From positions 124,001 to 188,000 of the forward strand of contig NZ_LMRV01000055.1 in assembly GCF_001428245.1 (NCBI RefSeq): a stretch of DNA of 64,000 nucleotides, in the 5' to 3' direction. A program made the position numbers and the translations under genes. The notes under the pieces were generated by a model. That model had not been told where the DNA came from and made no database searches. It worked only from the letters and a program-made list of their open reading frames with translations. How positions within the stretch are numbered: position 1 is the first letter of the stretch; every line of letters starts with the position of its first letter. Of the stretch, positions 39,137-46,991 are shown piece after piece. Source of the stretch: Paenibacillus sp. Soil522 (lineage in GTDB: Bacteria > Bacillota > Bacilli > Paenibacillales > Paenibacillaceae).

Positions 39137-40012
39137 ATGGAATTTGGAAGGCTAATTACCGCGATGGTAACCCCATTCGATGCGGACGGTCATATTGATT
39201 GGCAAACGACCGGCCGACTGATTGATTATTTAATTGAGGAGCAGCAAAGCGATAGTCTTGTCGTTTCAGGCACTACTGGCGAATCGCCGACGCTGTCCGA
39301 TGAAGAGAAGCTGGAGCTGTTCCGATTTGCTGTCAAGCATGCGAATGGTCGTTGCAAAATTATTGCCGGTACAGGGAGCAACAACACAGCCCATTCCATC
39401 CATTTGACGAAAGATGCGGAAGCGGCTGGTGTAGACGGCATCCTGCTTGTCGCTCCTTATTATAACCGTCCTAGCCAAGAAGGACTTTATCAGCACTTTA
39501 AGGCTGTTGCGGAAGCTACAGCTCTGCCTATCATATTGTATAACGTGGAAGGCCGCACTGGTGTGAACCTTTCCGCAGAAACGACGCTTCGCTTAGCGCA
39601 AATCGAAAATATTGTGGCAACGAAGGATTGCGCATCAACCGATCAATTAACGCAAATTATTAGCGGAGCTCCCGCTGATTTTAAAGTATACAGCGGAGAT
39701 GATGGCGCAACTCTGCCAGCGTTGGCCGTTGGCGGATACGGTATTATCAGCGTAGCAAGCCATATTGTCGGAGCACAGATGAATGAGCTAATTAAAGCTT
39801 ATATTAGTGGCAACGTGCAGGAAGCAGCTCGTATTAATGGGCTTTTACATCCGATTTTCAAAGGCCTGTTCTATTGCCCGCATCCGGTACCTAATCCAGT
39901 CGCAGTCAAATTTGCACTTGGTTTGAAAGGTTTCCCGGTCGGCGGTGTAAGGCTACCACTAGTAACAGTGAACGAATCAGAAGCCGCATTTTTACGCAAT
40001 TTGATCGTATAA
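39137..40012 (+). CDS. dapA: 4-hydroxy-tetrahydrodipicolinate synthase
   Basis: DapA condenses pyruvate with aspartate semialdehyde, giving the precursor of both diaminopimelate and dipicolinic acid. The 291-residue TIM-barrel protein has GTTGESPTLSDEEK near residue 44, the catalytic tyrosine in PIILYNVEGRTG near 134, and the Schiff-base lysine in VATKDCAS near 162. ATG 39137 follows GGGAGGA. A clear terminator lies 24 bases after the stop, closing the asd-dapG-dapA unit. Confidence 0.97.
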   Translation: MEFGRLITAMVTPFDADGHIDWQTTGRLIDYLIEEQQSDSLVVSGTTGESPTLSDEEKLELFRFAVKHANGRCKIIAGTGSNNTAHSIHLTKDAEAAGVDGILLVAPYYNRPSQEGLYQHFKAVAEATALPIILYNVEGRTGVNLSAETTLRLAQIENIVATKDCASTDQLTQIISGAPADFKVYSGDDGATLPALAVGGYGIISVASHIVGAQMNELIKAYISGNVQEAARINGLLHPIFKGLFYCPHPVPNPVAVKFALGLKGFPVGGVRLPLVTVNESEAAFLRNLIV

Positions 40013-40035
40013 ATAGACGCTATCGTTGACTGCAG

Positions 40036-40066
40036 CCGGTGCATCCAGCATCGGTTTTATTTTTTT
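40036..40066 (+). terminator. Intrinsic terminator of dapA
   Basis: CCGGTGC (40036-40042) pairs with GCATCGG (40048-40054) around ATCCA, then TTTTATTTTTTT. Confidence 0.85.
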
Positions 40067-40103
40067 GGGAAGCATAATGAATAATAGCAATATCGGGTTT
40101 CAC

Positions 40104-40133
40104 TTGTATTCCATCTTTTTCTTCATGTATAAT
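40104..40133 (+). promoter_or_regulatory. Probable promoter of the RNase J gene
   Basis: TTGTAT (40104-40109) and a perfect TATAAT (40128-40133) are 18 bases apart. The leader to the start codon at 40377 would be near 240 bases, unusually long, and contains three hairpins described separately. The 364-base gap 40013-40376 holds the dapA terminator, this promoter and those elements; I see no gene in it. Confidence 0.55.
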
Positions 40134-40242
40134 GATTTCAAGTGACTGGGTGCGGCAAATATTTGGAAATGAACTTAACGTCAGAGCGGCATCTGACGAT
40201 AACAGCACATAAGTATAAAAAAGGTTCGGCGTCACAACACAA

Positions 40243-40277
40243 ATGGAAAAGTACGTAGCAAACTCGTACTTTTCCAT
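40243..40277 (+). promoter_or_regulatory. 13-bp perfect hairpin in the RNase J leader
   Basis: Bases 40243-40255 are perfectly complementary to 40265-40277 with a nine-base loop. No T run follows, so it is not a normal terminator; it may stabilise or regulate the mRNA. Confidence 0.6.
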
Positions 40278-40290
40278 ATTAAGACAATAC

Positions 40291-40367
40291 TTACGAAGCG
40301 TTCTAGCTTCGCAAAATTTAATAAGAGGATTACGAAGCAAGTATGCTTCGCAAAATTTTAAGGAGGA
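40291..40367 (+). repeat. Tandem hairpin repeat (two copies) ending in the ribosome binding site
   Basis: Two imperfect direct copies of about 38 bases (40291-40329 and 40330-40367). Each has TTACGAAGC, a six-base variable centre, GCTTCGCAAAATTT and a purine-rich end (AAGAGGA or AAGGAGGA). Within each copy GAAGC pairs with GCTTC. The second copy supplies the actual Shine-Dalgarno of the RNase J gene and the first carries a weaker look-alike. Confidence 0.8.
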
Positions 40368-40376
40368 AAGATACAC

Positions 40377-42056
40377 TTGTCTAAGAAGAACAACCAGGAT
40401 AAACTGCTTATATTTGCATTAGGCGGAGTAGGCGAGATCGGTAAAAATATGTACGTCATCCAGTATAACAATGACATTGTTGTTGTTGACTCAGGCTTGA
40501 AGTTTCCAGAAGAGGACATGCTCGGAATCGATATTGTAATTCCGGATATCTCGTATCTAACGGAAAATCGCGATAAAGTTCGCGGAATAATTATTACGCA
40601 TGGACATGAGGATCACATCGGCGGCTTGCCGTATGTACTAAAGAGCCTAAATGTTCCATTATATGCAACTAAACTTACACTCGGACTGATCGAAGGTAAA
40701 CTGAAGGAAGCAGGCTTGCTAGGAGAAACGAAGCGTATTCTCATCAATGCAGACAGCGAAATTCAATTAGGCACTATCCGTGCTTCCTTCTTCAGAACGA
40801 ATCACAGTATTCCTGATTCCGTTGGCGTTAGCTTGGATACGCCGGAAGGCACAGTCGTTCATACGGGTGACTTCAAATTCGACCATACACCGGTTAACGA
40901 GCAATTCGCTGATTTACAGCGTATCGCTGAAATTGGTAAACGTGGCGTTTTGGCGCTATTGTCGGACAGCACGAATGCTGAGCGTCCAGGATATACGCCG
41001 TCTGAAGCCCAGGTCGGCGACAATCTAGAAGATATTTTCCGGAAATCATTACAGCGCGTAGTCGTTGCTACCTTCGCATCCAATGTACACCGGATTCAAC
41101 AAATTATTAATGCTGCAATCGCTACCCGCCGCAAAATCGCTGTTGTAGGCCGCAGCATGGTAAACGTTGTTGGCATCGCTTCCGATCTTGGTTACTTGAA
41201 CATTCCAGAAGGTATGATTATCGAACCGGAGGAAGTTAATAAATTGGCAGCTGATCGGGTTGTCATTTTATGTACAGGCAGTCAAGGCGAGCCAATGTCG
41301 GCGCTTACGCGCATGGCTCGTTCAACACACCGCAAGGTGGATATTTTACCTGGAGATACGGTTATTATCGCCGCAACGCCGATTCCAGGCAACGAACGTT
41401 ATGTTGGTCGTACGGTTGATGAATTATTCCGTTTGGGCGCAAATGTTATTTACGGCAATGGTTCGGTCTCAGGCGTTCACGTATCCGGTCACGGCAGCCA
41501 AGAAGAATTGAAGCTTATGCTTAACCTGATTAAGCCTAAATATTTCATTCCTATCCACGGTGAATACCGGATGCTTCGCCAGCATGCAAAGCTTGGAGAA
41601 GCGATCGGCATCGATCGTGAAAACATTTTTGTCATCGATAACGGCGATACTGTCGAATTCCAGAACGGAAACGGCCGTAAAGGCTCGAAAGTACAAGCCG
41701 GCAATGTATTAATTGATGGTTTGGGTGTTGGCGATGTCGGTAATATTGTACTGCGTGACCGTAAGCTGTTGTCGCAAGACGGCATTTTGGTTGTCGTGGT
41801 TACATTGAGCAAGCAGGATGGAGCGATTTTGTCAGGCCCGGATATTATTTCTCGCGGTTTCGTTTATGTTCGCGAATCCGAAGGTCTTCTTGATGAAGCT
41901 AATCGCATCGTTACTTCAACGCTTACACGACTGATGAATGATAAGGTGAATGAATGGGCATCGCTTAAAACGAATGTGAAGGACGCGCTTGGCCGCTTTT
42001 TGTACGAGCAGACTCGCCGCCGCCCAATGATTTTGCCAATTATTATGGAAGTATAA
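40377..42056 (+). CDS. rnj: Ribonuclease J (in the rnjB/ymfA position)
   Basis: A metallo-beta-lactamase/beta-CASP ribonuclease with 5'-3' exo- and endonuclease activity in mRNA decay and rRNA maturation. The 559 residues have the metal motif HGHEDH (residues 75-80), GDFKFD near 163, SDSTNAE near 200, GRSMVN near 260, SGHGSQEE near 370 and HGEYRM near 395, then the C-terminal domain ending MILPIIMEV. Location between dapA and tepA is that of Bacillus rnjB. By memory, B. subtilis J2 has HGHDEN and NGEYRM, so this copy seems catalytically complete. Translation starts at TTG 40377 with AAGGAGGA. Confidence 0.93.
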   Translation: MSKKNNQDKLLIFALGGVGEIGKNMYVIQYNNDIVVVDSGLKFPEEDMLGIDIVIPDISYLTENRDKVRGIIITHGHEDHIGGLPYVLKSLNVPLYATKLTLGLIEGKLKEAGLLGETKRILINADSEIQLGTIRASFFRTNHSIPDSVGVSLDTPEGTVVHTGDFKFDHTPVNEQFADLQRIAEIGKRGVLALLSDSTNAERPGYTPSEAQVGDNLEDIFRKSLQRVVVATFASNVHRIQQIINAAIATRRKIAVVGRSMVNVVGIASDLGYLNIPEGMIIEPEEVNKLAADRVVILCTGSQGEPMSALTRMARSTHRKVDILPGDTVIIAATPIPGNERYVGRTVDELFRLGANVIYGNGSVSGVHVSGHGSQEELKLMLNLIKPKYFIPIHGEYRMLRQHAKLGEAIGIDRENIFVIDNGDTVEFQNGNGRKGSKVQAGNVLIDGLGVGDVGNIVLRDRKLLSQDGILVVVVTLSKQDGAILSGPDIISRGFVYVRESEGLLDEANRIVTSTLTRLMNDKVNEWASLKTNVKDALGRFLYEQTRRRPMILPIIMEV

Positions 42057-42074
42057 TTCAATAGTTGAACAATG

Positions 42075-42136
42075 AAGAGAATCGCTTGTCCAATCCGCAT
42101 TTGCCGCGGCGGACGCAAGCGATTCTCTTTTTTTTT
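42075..42136 (+). terminator. Strong terminator of the RNase J gene
   Basis: AAGAGAATCGCTTG (42075-42088) is perfectly complementary to 42116-42129, with an inner GC-rich arm, followed by a run of T. Confidence 0.92.
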
Positions 42137-42164
42137 ATGTTGTATGTAATCGCTGCTTCAATTT

Positions 42165-42193
42165 GAATAAATTCGACATTAGACCCCATACTA
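42165..42193 (+). promoter_or_regulatory. Possible sporulation sigma (SigG/SigE-like) promoter of tepA
   Basis: GAATA (42165-42169) and CATACTA (42187-42193) fit the SigG half-sites, but the spacer is 17 instead of 18. The same bases also read as SigE-like ATA, 17 bases, CATACTAT. No good SigA promoter is seen in this gap. Confidence 0.4.
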
Positions 42194-42227
42194 TGACAAG
42201 CATTAATTCATAAGAGGGGGATTGCAC

Positions 42228-42980
42228 ATGAATTGGCAATCACAGATGGACATAGCAGCAGAACAGACCGAACCAAATGTGGATGAGAAAAAAAAGGCGA
42301 GTGCTGTTGTCGAAACGATTCAGCAGCTCGGCCAGACTGCTATTCCCGCACAAACAGAGTCAAATATTTTTTGTATGACGATTATTGGACAAGTGGAAGG
42401 GCATCTCGTCTTGCCCCCGCAAAATAAAACGACTAAGTACGAGCATTTGATTCCGCAATTAGTGGCAGCAGAGCAAAATCATAAAATTGAAGGCATTTTT
42501 ATCGTACTTAATACGGTAGGCGGCGATGTCGAAGCGGGACTGGCGATTGCTGAAATGATTTCATCCCTATCCAAGCCTACCGTAACGCTTGTGCTTGGCG
42601 GTGGACATTCCATCGGCGTTCCGATTGCAGTAGCAGGCGATATGTCGTTTATTGCAGAAACGGCGACGATGACGATACATCCGATTAGGTTAAACGGACT
42701 CGTGATCGGCGTACCGCAAACCTTCGAATATTTGGATAAAATGCAGGAACGTGTCGTCCGTTTTGTCATATCGCACTCCAATGTAACGGAGCACACCTTT
42801 AAAGAGCTGATGTTCAAAACCGGTGAGCTTACCCGCGATATCGGTACAACGGTCATTGGCTCGGATGCGGTGAAGCATGGGCTAATTGATGCGGTGGGCG
42901 GCTTGGGAGAAGCGCTTAAAGAATTAAATCGACGGATTGAAGCTGCTAAGATTGGAAAAGTCGAGGTGAAAAGTGTATGA
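42228..42980 (+). CDS. tepA: ClpP-like protease TepA (translocation-enhancing protein)
   Basis: A 250-residue member of the ClpP/crotonase serine protease family, matching YmfB/TepA of Bacillus by position (between an RNase J gene and ylzJ-spoIIIE). The oxyanion segment [17 protein letters not shown] near residue 91 and the nucleophile motif GGHSIG near 127 are visible, with a His in TIHPIRLNG near 149. TepA has been connected with protein secretion and spore outgrowth; I cannot confirm that from sequence. ATG 42228 follows AAGAGGGGG (seven bases). The stop overlaps the ylzJ start by four bases. Confidence 0.88.
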   Translation: MNWQSQMDIAAEQTEPNVDEKKKASAVVETIQQLGQTAIPAQTESNIFCMTIIGQVEGHLVLPPQNKTTKYEHLIPQLVAAEQNHKIEGIFIVLNTVGGDVEAGLAIAEMISSLSKPTVTLVLGGGHSIGVPIAVAGDMSFIAETATMTIHPIRLNGLVIGVPQTFEYLDKMQERVVRFVISHSNVTEHTFKELMFKTGELTRDIGTTVIGSDAVKHGLIDAVGGLGEALKELNRRIEAAKIGKVEVKSV

Positions 42981-43189
42981 CAATATATACAAATATGCCC
43001 CTTGAAGTGGTATTGGAAGGCTTTCATGACGAAATGGAACAGCTGCAAGAGATATGGTCAAAAGGCGTTAAGATGCAGGTCATGCCTGTTGCGCCAGGAA
43101 TGGGTAAAATTGTGCGTCTTCTAGAATGCAGCTTAGATGATTACTTAAATCCGAATTTAACACCTGGCACGATCGTCCATTACCAATAA
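42977..43189 (+). CDS. ylzJ: YlzJ-like small protein
   Basis: A 70-residue protein in the place of Bacillus ylzJ between tepA and spoIIIE; the function is unknown. The sequence has an N-terminal [13 protein letters not shown] and a conserved-looking [13 protein letters not shown]-terminal beta-like [24 protein letters not shown] completes it. No membrane segment or catalytic motif is visible. It overlaps tepA by four bases, which suggests they work or at least are made together. Identification rests mainly on size and synteny. Confidence 0.75.
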   Translation: MTIYTNMPLEVVLEGFHDEMEQLQEIWSKGVKMQVMPVAPGMGKIVRLLECSLDDYLNPNLTPGTIVHYQ

Positions 43190-43193
43190 ATAG

Positions 43194-43216
43194 CAAACAT
43201 ACGTTCGTACGAATGT
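43194..43216 (+). promoter_or_regulatory. LexA-like box overlapping a 16-base dyad upstream of ftsK/spoIIIE
   Basis: CAAACATACGTTCG at 43194-43207 matches the Bacillus LexA consensus (CGAACRNRYGTTYC) at 12 of 14 positions, though both mismatches fall near the ends. It overlaps a dyad ACGTTCGTACGAATGT (43201-43216). It lies 28 to 50 bases upstream of an extended -10 element. Confidence 0.35.
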
Positions 43217-43240
43217 CTCATAGGAACATTTGTCCACCTA

Positions 43241-43249
43241 TGGTATAAT
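43241..43249 (+). promoter_or_regulatory. Extended -10 promoter of ftsK/spoIIIE
   Basis: TGGTATAAT (TG at 43241, TATAAT 43244-43249) is an extended -10 element with a poor -35. It lies 22 bases before the ftsK start codon, so the 5' leader is very short. Confidence 0.55.
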
Positions 43250-43270
43250 CTTTTACCAGAGGTGACGAAT

Positions 43271-45943
43271 GTGGCAAAGAAAAAGAGACGAAAAAAATCA
43301 ATCGGCACAAACTTAAAATATGAAGTATATGGCATTTTGCTCATTACGATCTCCATTATAGCTCTTTCTGGAGAAGCAGCTGTCGGGCGCTCGTTATCCA
43401 AGCTATTTGGACTTGTGCTCGGCAAGTTTTATTTCGTGCTTGCTATAATTGGCATAGTTGTCGGATTGACAGTCATGATTAAACGAGCTTGGCCAAAAGG
43501 CTGGACGAATAAGCGGACTGGCTTTTTTATTCTGGTACTCGCTTTTACTCTGATGAGCTCCATATCGGAAATTGACCAGAAACTGACCCCAACGGTTGAT
43601 TTGACAGGTACGATGATATTCAGGCAGCTAAGCAGTGATTTGCAATTATCTCTAATAAGCGTACCGGCAGAGAACGATTTACCGATTAGAAGCAAAGAAA
43701 TTAGCGGCGGTTACGTCGGCGCGATTCAATATTCATTATTTTTCTCCTTATTTGGTTACTACGGTGCAAAGTTAATTATGTTCGTCATGTTCGCTATTTC
43801 CATAATGCTGATGACGGGTAAGTCGTATGTGGAATTAGGAAGATTGGTGACCGCCAGAGCTACTCGAATGTTCAGATTACTGGCGGCCAAATGGGCGACA
43901 AGATCATCACGGCGTGTTTCAACTGCGGTGGCTAATGCAAATGCAGGACCGACGGATATGGACGATGATGAGACGATCGATGACGATCATGAAGGCTATG
44001 TCGTGTCTCCGCCAAGGAGGAGGAGATCCTTGTTTTTCTCTTGGAGACAGGATCGTGATACCGAGGAACCGGGCAATGAGGATGATGAGCAGGACGAATG
44101 GGTATTCGAGCCAAATGGCCCGAATGCACATGAAAACAATAATCCGGCTTGGCAAAATGATATGGAACCGCCATGGGAGAAGTCAGGCGAGGATCTACAT
44201 ACGGAAGTAAGGAATGCTGAGCCTGTGCGGGATGGTGTCATACCATGGGAAGAGGCTGGGACAGGCATCATTATCGATCATGAGTTGTCTGCTGGACCTA
44301 GCGGGGAAGAATGGAACGAGTCATGGCCTGTTCAGGAACATACCGATTCCGTGCTGGATGAGGAGGAGGAGGATGACCAGGAGGAGGATCCGGCTTTACA
44401 GGATTCGGAAATGCGATCTAATGTTGGCTCCGAAGCCTCGGAAGCCATAGTAAATGAGGAAAGTGTCATGCAGAGCGCACCTAAACACCAAATTGCTCTG
44501 GAAGAGGCAAATATAACAAAGCCATATTTGCTGCCTCCGTTTTCGCTGCTTACGAAGCCGAATTTACTTGGCAAAAGTGCTGATGCATCCGATATGTATG
44601 ACTCGCGAAGAAAGCTCGAGGCAACGCTTGAAAGTTTTGGCGTGCGGGCTAAAGTGCTTGATGTCGTAAGAGGTCCCGCGGTTACGCGCTATGAGGTTCA
44701 GCCGGCAACAGGAGTTAAAGTTAGCCGTATCGTAGGACTTACGGATGATATCGCTCTTGCGTTAGCTGCCAAGGACATCCGTATGGAAGCGCCGATACCA
44801 GGTAAATCGGCGATCGGAATAGAAGTGCCGAACATGGAAGTATCCGTCGTCACGATGCGCGAGGTAATGGAGACGGCGACTTTCCAAAATGCATCGTCTA
44901 AATTATCAATCGCATTCGGTCGTGACATTTCCGGTCAGACGATTGTGGGCAATTTAGCAAAAATGCCCCATTTACTCGTTGCAGGCGCTACAGGATCAGG
45001 TAAATCGGTTTGTATTAACGGTATTATTACAAGTATTTTGTATAAAGCTGCACCGGACGAAGTGAAATTTCTCATGATTGACCCGAAGATGGTTGAATTG
45101 AATGTGTACAATGGAATACCGCATTTGCTTGCTCCTGTCGTTACGAATCCTAAGCGGGCTTCACTCGCCTTGAAGAAGATTGTTGTAGAGATGGAGAGCC
45201 GCTACGAGCTATTTTCTAAATCTGCGACGCGTAACATTGAAGGGTATAACAATTTAATGGCGGATAATCCGGCTGCAGTTCTTCCATATATCGTTGTTAT
45301 TGTGGACGAGCTTGCGGATTTAATGATGGTTGCCGCGAATGACGTAGAGGATTCGATCGCAAGACTTGCCCAAATGGCGCGGGCTGCCGGAATTCATCTC
45401 ATCATTGCGACTCAACGGCCGTCAGTCGATGTTATTACAGGTGTTATCAAAGCGAACATCCCGTCGCGTATCGCATTCGGCGTATCTTCTCAAGTCGACT
45501 CGCGAACCATTCTTGATATGGTTGGAGCTGAGAAGCTGCTTGGCCGCGGCGATATGCTGTTCTTACCTGTAGGAATGTCTAAGCCGATAAGGGTGCAAGG
45601 CGCCTTTCTATCGGATCAGGAAGTGGAAACGCTCGTTAATTATGCTCGCGGCCAAGCCGAAGCGGAATATAAAACAGATCTTGTGCCTGAGGTTGAAGAA
45701 GAATCATCCGAATCCAATGAGGTGCTCGATGAGCTTTACGATCAAGCGGTACAAATTATTTTGGAAGCGAAGCAAGCGTCGGTTTCCTTACTGCAGCGCC
45801 GAATGAGGATCGGTTATACTAGAGCTGCAAGGCTGATCGACCAAATGGAGGCTCGCTCCATTGTCGGTCCATATGAGGGAAGCAAGCCGCGGGAAGTGCT
45901 TATTACGTTGGACGAATTTCAAGCTGGCCGAGTCAGCTCCTAA
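43271..45943 (+). CDS. spoIIIE: DNA translocase FtsK/SpoIIIE
   Basis: A membrane-anchored ATPase that pumps chromosomal DNA through division or sporulation septa. The 890-residue protein has about four N-terminal membrane segments (residues about 20-180) and a long acidic, low-complexity linker (about 220-410) with a Glu/Asp run near 365. The beta and alpha motor domains follow, with Walker A GATGSGKS near residue 572, Walker [10 protein letters not shown] near 680 and the [12 protein letters not shown] region near 717. A C-terminal gamma winged-helix domain (about 820-885) recognises orientation sequences. GTG 43271 with AGAGGTGA is preferred to GTG 43262. Synteny with tepA/ylzJ indicates the SpoIIIE lineage; a paralogue may exist elsewhere. 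Confidence 0.94.
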   Translation: MAKKKRRKKSIGTNLKYEVYGILLITISIIALSGEAAVGRSLSKLFGLVLGKFYFVLAIIGIVVGLTVMIKRAWPKGWTNKRTGFFILVLAFTLMSSISEIDQKLTPTVDLTGTMIFRQLSSDLQLSLISVPAENDLPIRSKEISGGYVGAIQYSLFFSLFGYYGAKLIMFVMFAISIMLMTGKSYVELGRLVTARATRMFRLLAAKWATRSSRRVSTAVANANAGPTDMDDDETIDDDHEGYVVSPPRRRRSLFFSWRQDRDTEEPGNEDDEQDEWVFEPNGPNAHENNNPAWQNDMEPPWEKSGEDLHTEVRNAEPVRDGVIPWEEAGTGIIIDHELSAGPSGEEWNESWPVQEHTDSVLDEEEEDDQEEDPALQDSEMRSNVGSEASEAIVNEESVMQSAPKHQIALEEANITKPYLLPPFSLLTKPNLLGKSADASDMYDSRRKLEATLESFGVRAKVLDVVRGPAVTRYEVQPATGVKVSRIVGLTDDIALALAAKDIRMEAPIPGKSAIGIEVPNMEVSVVTMREVMETATFQNASSKLSIAFGRDISGQTIVGNLAKMPHLLVAGATGSGKSVCINGIITSILYKAAPDEVKFLMIDPKMVELNVYNGIPHLLAPVVTNPKRASLALKKIVVEMESRYELFSKSATRNIEGYNNLMADNPAAVLPYIVVIVDELADLMMVAANDVEDSIARLAQMARAAGIHLIIATQRPSVDVITGVIKANIPSRIAFGVSSQVDSRTILDMVGAEKLLGRGDMLFLPVGMSKPIRVQGAFLSDQEVETLVNYARGQAEAEYKTDLVPEVEEESSESNEVLDELYDQAVQIILEAKQASVSLLQRRMRIGYTRAARLIDQMEARSIVGPYEGSKPREVLITLDEFQAGRVSS

Positions 45944-45974
45944 TTTCCGCTCATTGCAGGAAGAGGATCTTCAT

Positions 45975-46004
45975 GCATAGAAGAGGGATCAATTTCTCAT
46001 ACTA
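45975..46004 (+). promoter_or_regulatory. SigG-type forespore promoter of the sleB-like gene
   Basis: GCATA (45975-45979), an 18-base spacer and CATACTA (45998-46004) fit the SigG consensus (GHATR, 18, CATNHTA) exactly. sleB of Bacillus is SigG-controlled, so sequence and biology agree. Confidence 0.75.
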
Positions 46005-46061
46005 AAGTTAGGTAACGCTACCTTAAGCGAACTAACTTGCAAGAGAAAGGCAGATCCCATC

Positions 46062-46844
46062 ATGAGAAATCGTTTGATTTTGATGACCTCGATTATCGTG
46101 CTGTTGCTGTTCGGGTCCATTTCATTACTGCGCGGAGAGCATAACGAAACAGCGGAAACGTTCAGCAACGCTACTTTGACGGTAGGTTCCTCCGGTCAGG
46201 ACGTCTATGAATTGCAAGGACGGCTCAAGCATCTCGGTTATTTCAAAGGTGAAGTAGACGGGAAGTTTGGTCAAAGCACTAAAAACGCGGTAACGTGGTT
46301 CCAATGGAAGTTCGGCATGAAATCGGACGGCGTTGTCGCAGCAAAAACAAAGCTTAAGCTTTGGGAGGCTACGAAAAGCTGGAAGCCGTCAGCAGCTCCT
46401 TCAGACTCGAAAGCAGGTGCCGGCGGGAAAGAAACCGCTAGCTCGAAAGGCAAGAAAACGTCAATTGCGAAGTCCAACCGGCTCGGCTTGACGGATAATG
46501 ATTTGCAGATGATGGCCAACGCCGTTTACGGCGAAGCGCGCGGTGAGCCTTACGAGGGGCAAGTAGCAGTTGCAGCTGTTATTATTAACCGTTTGAAATC
46601 GCAAAGCTTTCCGAATACGATTTACGGCGTAATCTTCCAACCGGGCGCTTTCACTGCGGTTGCTGACGGGCAAATTTGGTTGACGCCGAATGAAAAGGCT
46701 AAAGAGGCGGTCGAGGATGCCATTAATGGCTGGGACCCAAGCGGCGGCTGCCTCTACTATTTTAATCCGGAAACGGCTACCTCGAAATGGATCTGGACCC
46801 GGACGCAAATCAAAACGATCGGCAAGCATATTTTCTGTATGTAA
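46062..46844 (+). CDS. sleB: Spore cortex-lytic enzyme SleB-like cell wall hydrolase
   Basis: A germination-type lytic transglycosylase acting on muramic-delta-lactam cortex peptidoglycan. The 260-residue protein has a signal/anchor (about residues 4-24), a peptidoglycan-binding domain (about 38-104, SGQDVYELQGRLKHLGYF) and a Lys/Ser-rich linker. The hydrolase_2 domain (about 145-258) carries the catalytic-region motif VYGEARGE near residue 155 and AAVIINRLKS. A SigG-type promoter is just upstream. The partner gene ypeB, which follows sleB in Bacillus, is absent here; the next gene is an M16 peptidase, so this may be a sleB paralogue with its partner elsewhere. Confidence 0.88.
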   Translation: MRNRLILMTSIIVLLLFGSISLLRGEHNETAETFSNATLTVGSSGQDVYELQGRLKHLGYFKGEVDGKFGQSTKNAVTWFQWKFGMKSDGVVAAKTKLKLWEATKSWKPSAAPSDSKAGAGGKETASSKGKKTSIAKSNRLGLTDNDLQMMANAVYGEARGEPYEGQVAVAAVIINRLKSQSFPNTIYGVIFQPGAFTAVADGQIWLTPNEKAKEAVEDAINGWDPSGGCLYYFNPETATSKWIWTRTQIKTIGKHIFCM

Positions 46845-46864
46845 CTATAAGGATTTCACGAAAG

Positions 46865-46903
46865 GAAGCAGCCATTACTGCCTAGCGCAGCAGTGGTTGC
46901 TTC
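46865..46903 (+). terminator. Long imperfect hairpin after the sleB-like gene
   Basis: A 17-position stem (one mismatch, two G-T pairs) spans 46865-46903 and is followed by a T/C-rich stretch. It probably ends the sleB transcript. Confidence 0.6.
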
Positions 46904-46991
46904 TTCCATTTCCTATAGGTTAGAATGGTATAGTGAATTGTCAAATGGAATAGATTTACTCTATAACGCACCGATGAAAGGAGCAAACCGA

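Noticed and set aside
40291..40367. CRISPR-like tandem repeat
   Set aside because: Only two copies, no distinct spacers, no cas genes; the units are small hairpins joined to a ribosome site.
40020..40376. 118-codon open frame on the minus strand across the dapA-rnj gap
   Set aside because: It runs over the dapA terminator, the rnj promoter and the hairpin repeats; its repeated peptide pattern just mirrors the duplicated DNA unit and it has no ribosome site.
42479..43048. 189-codon minus-strand frame opposite tepA/ylzJ
   Set aside because: Ser/Thr/Ile/Pro-rich antisense shadow without any motif; tepA and ylzJ on the other strand have clear family features.
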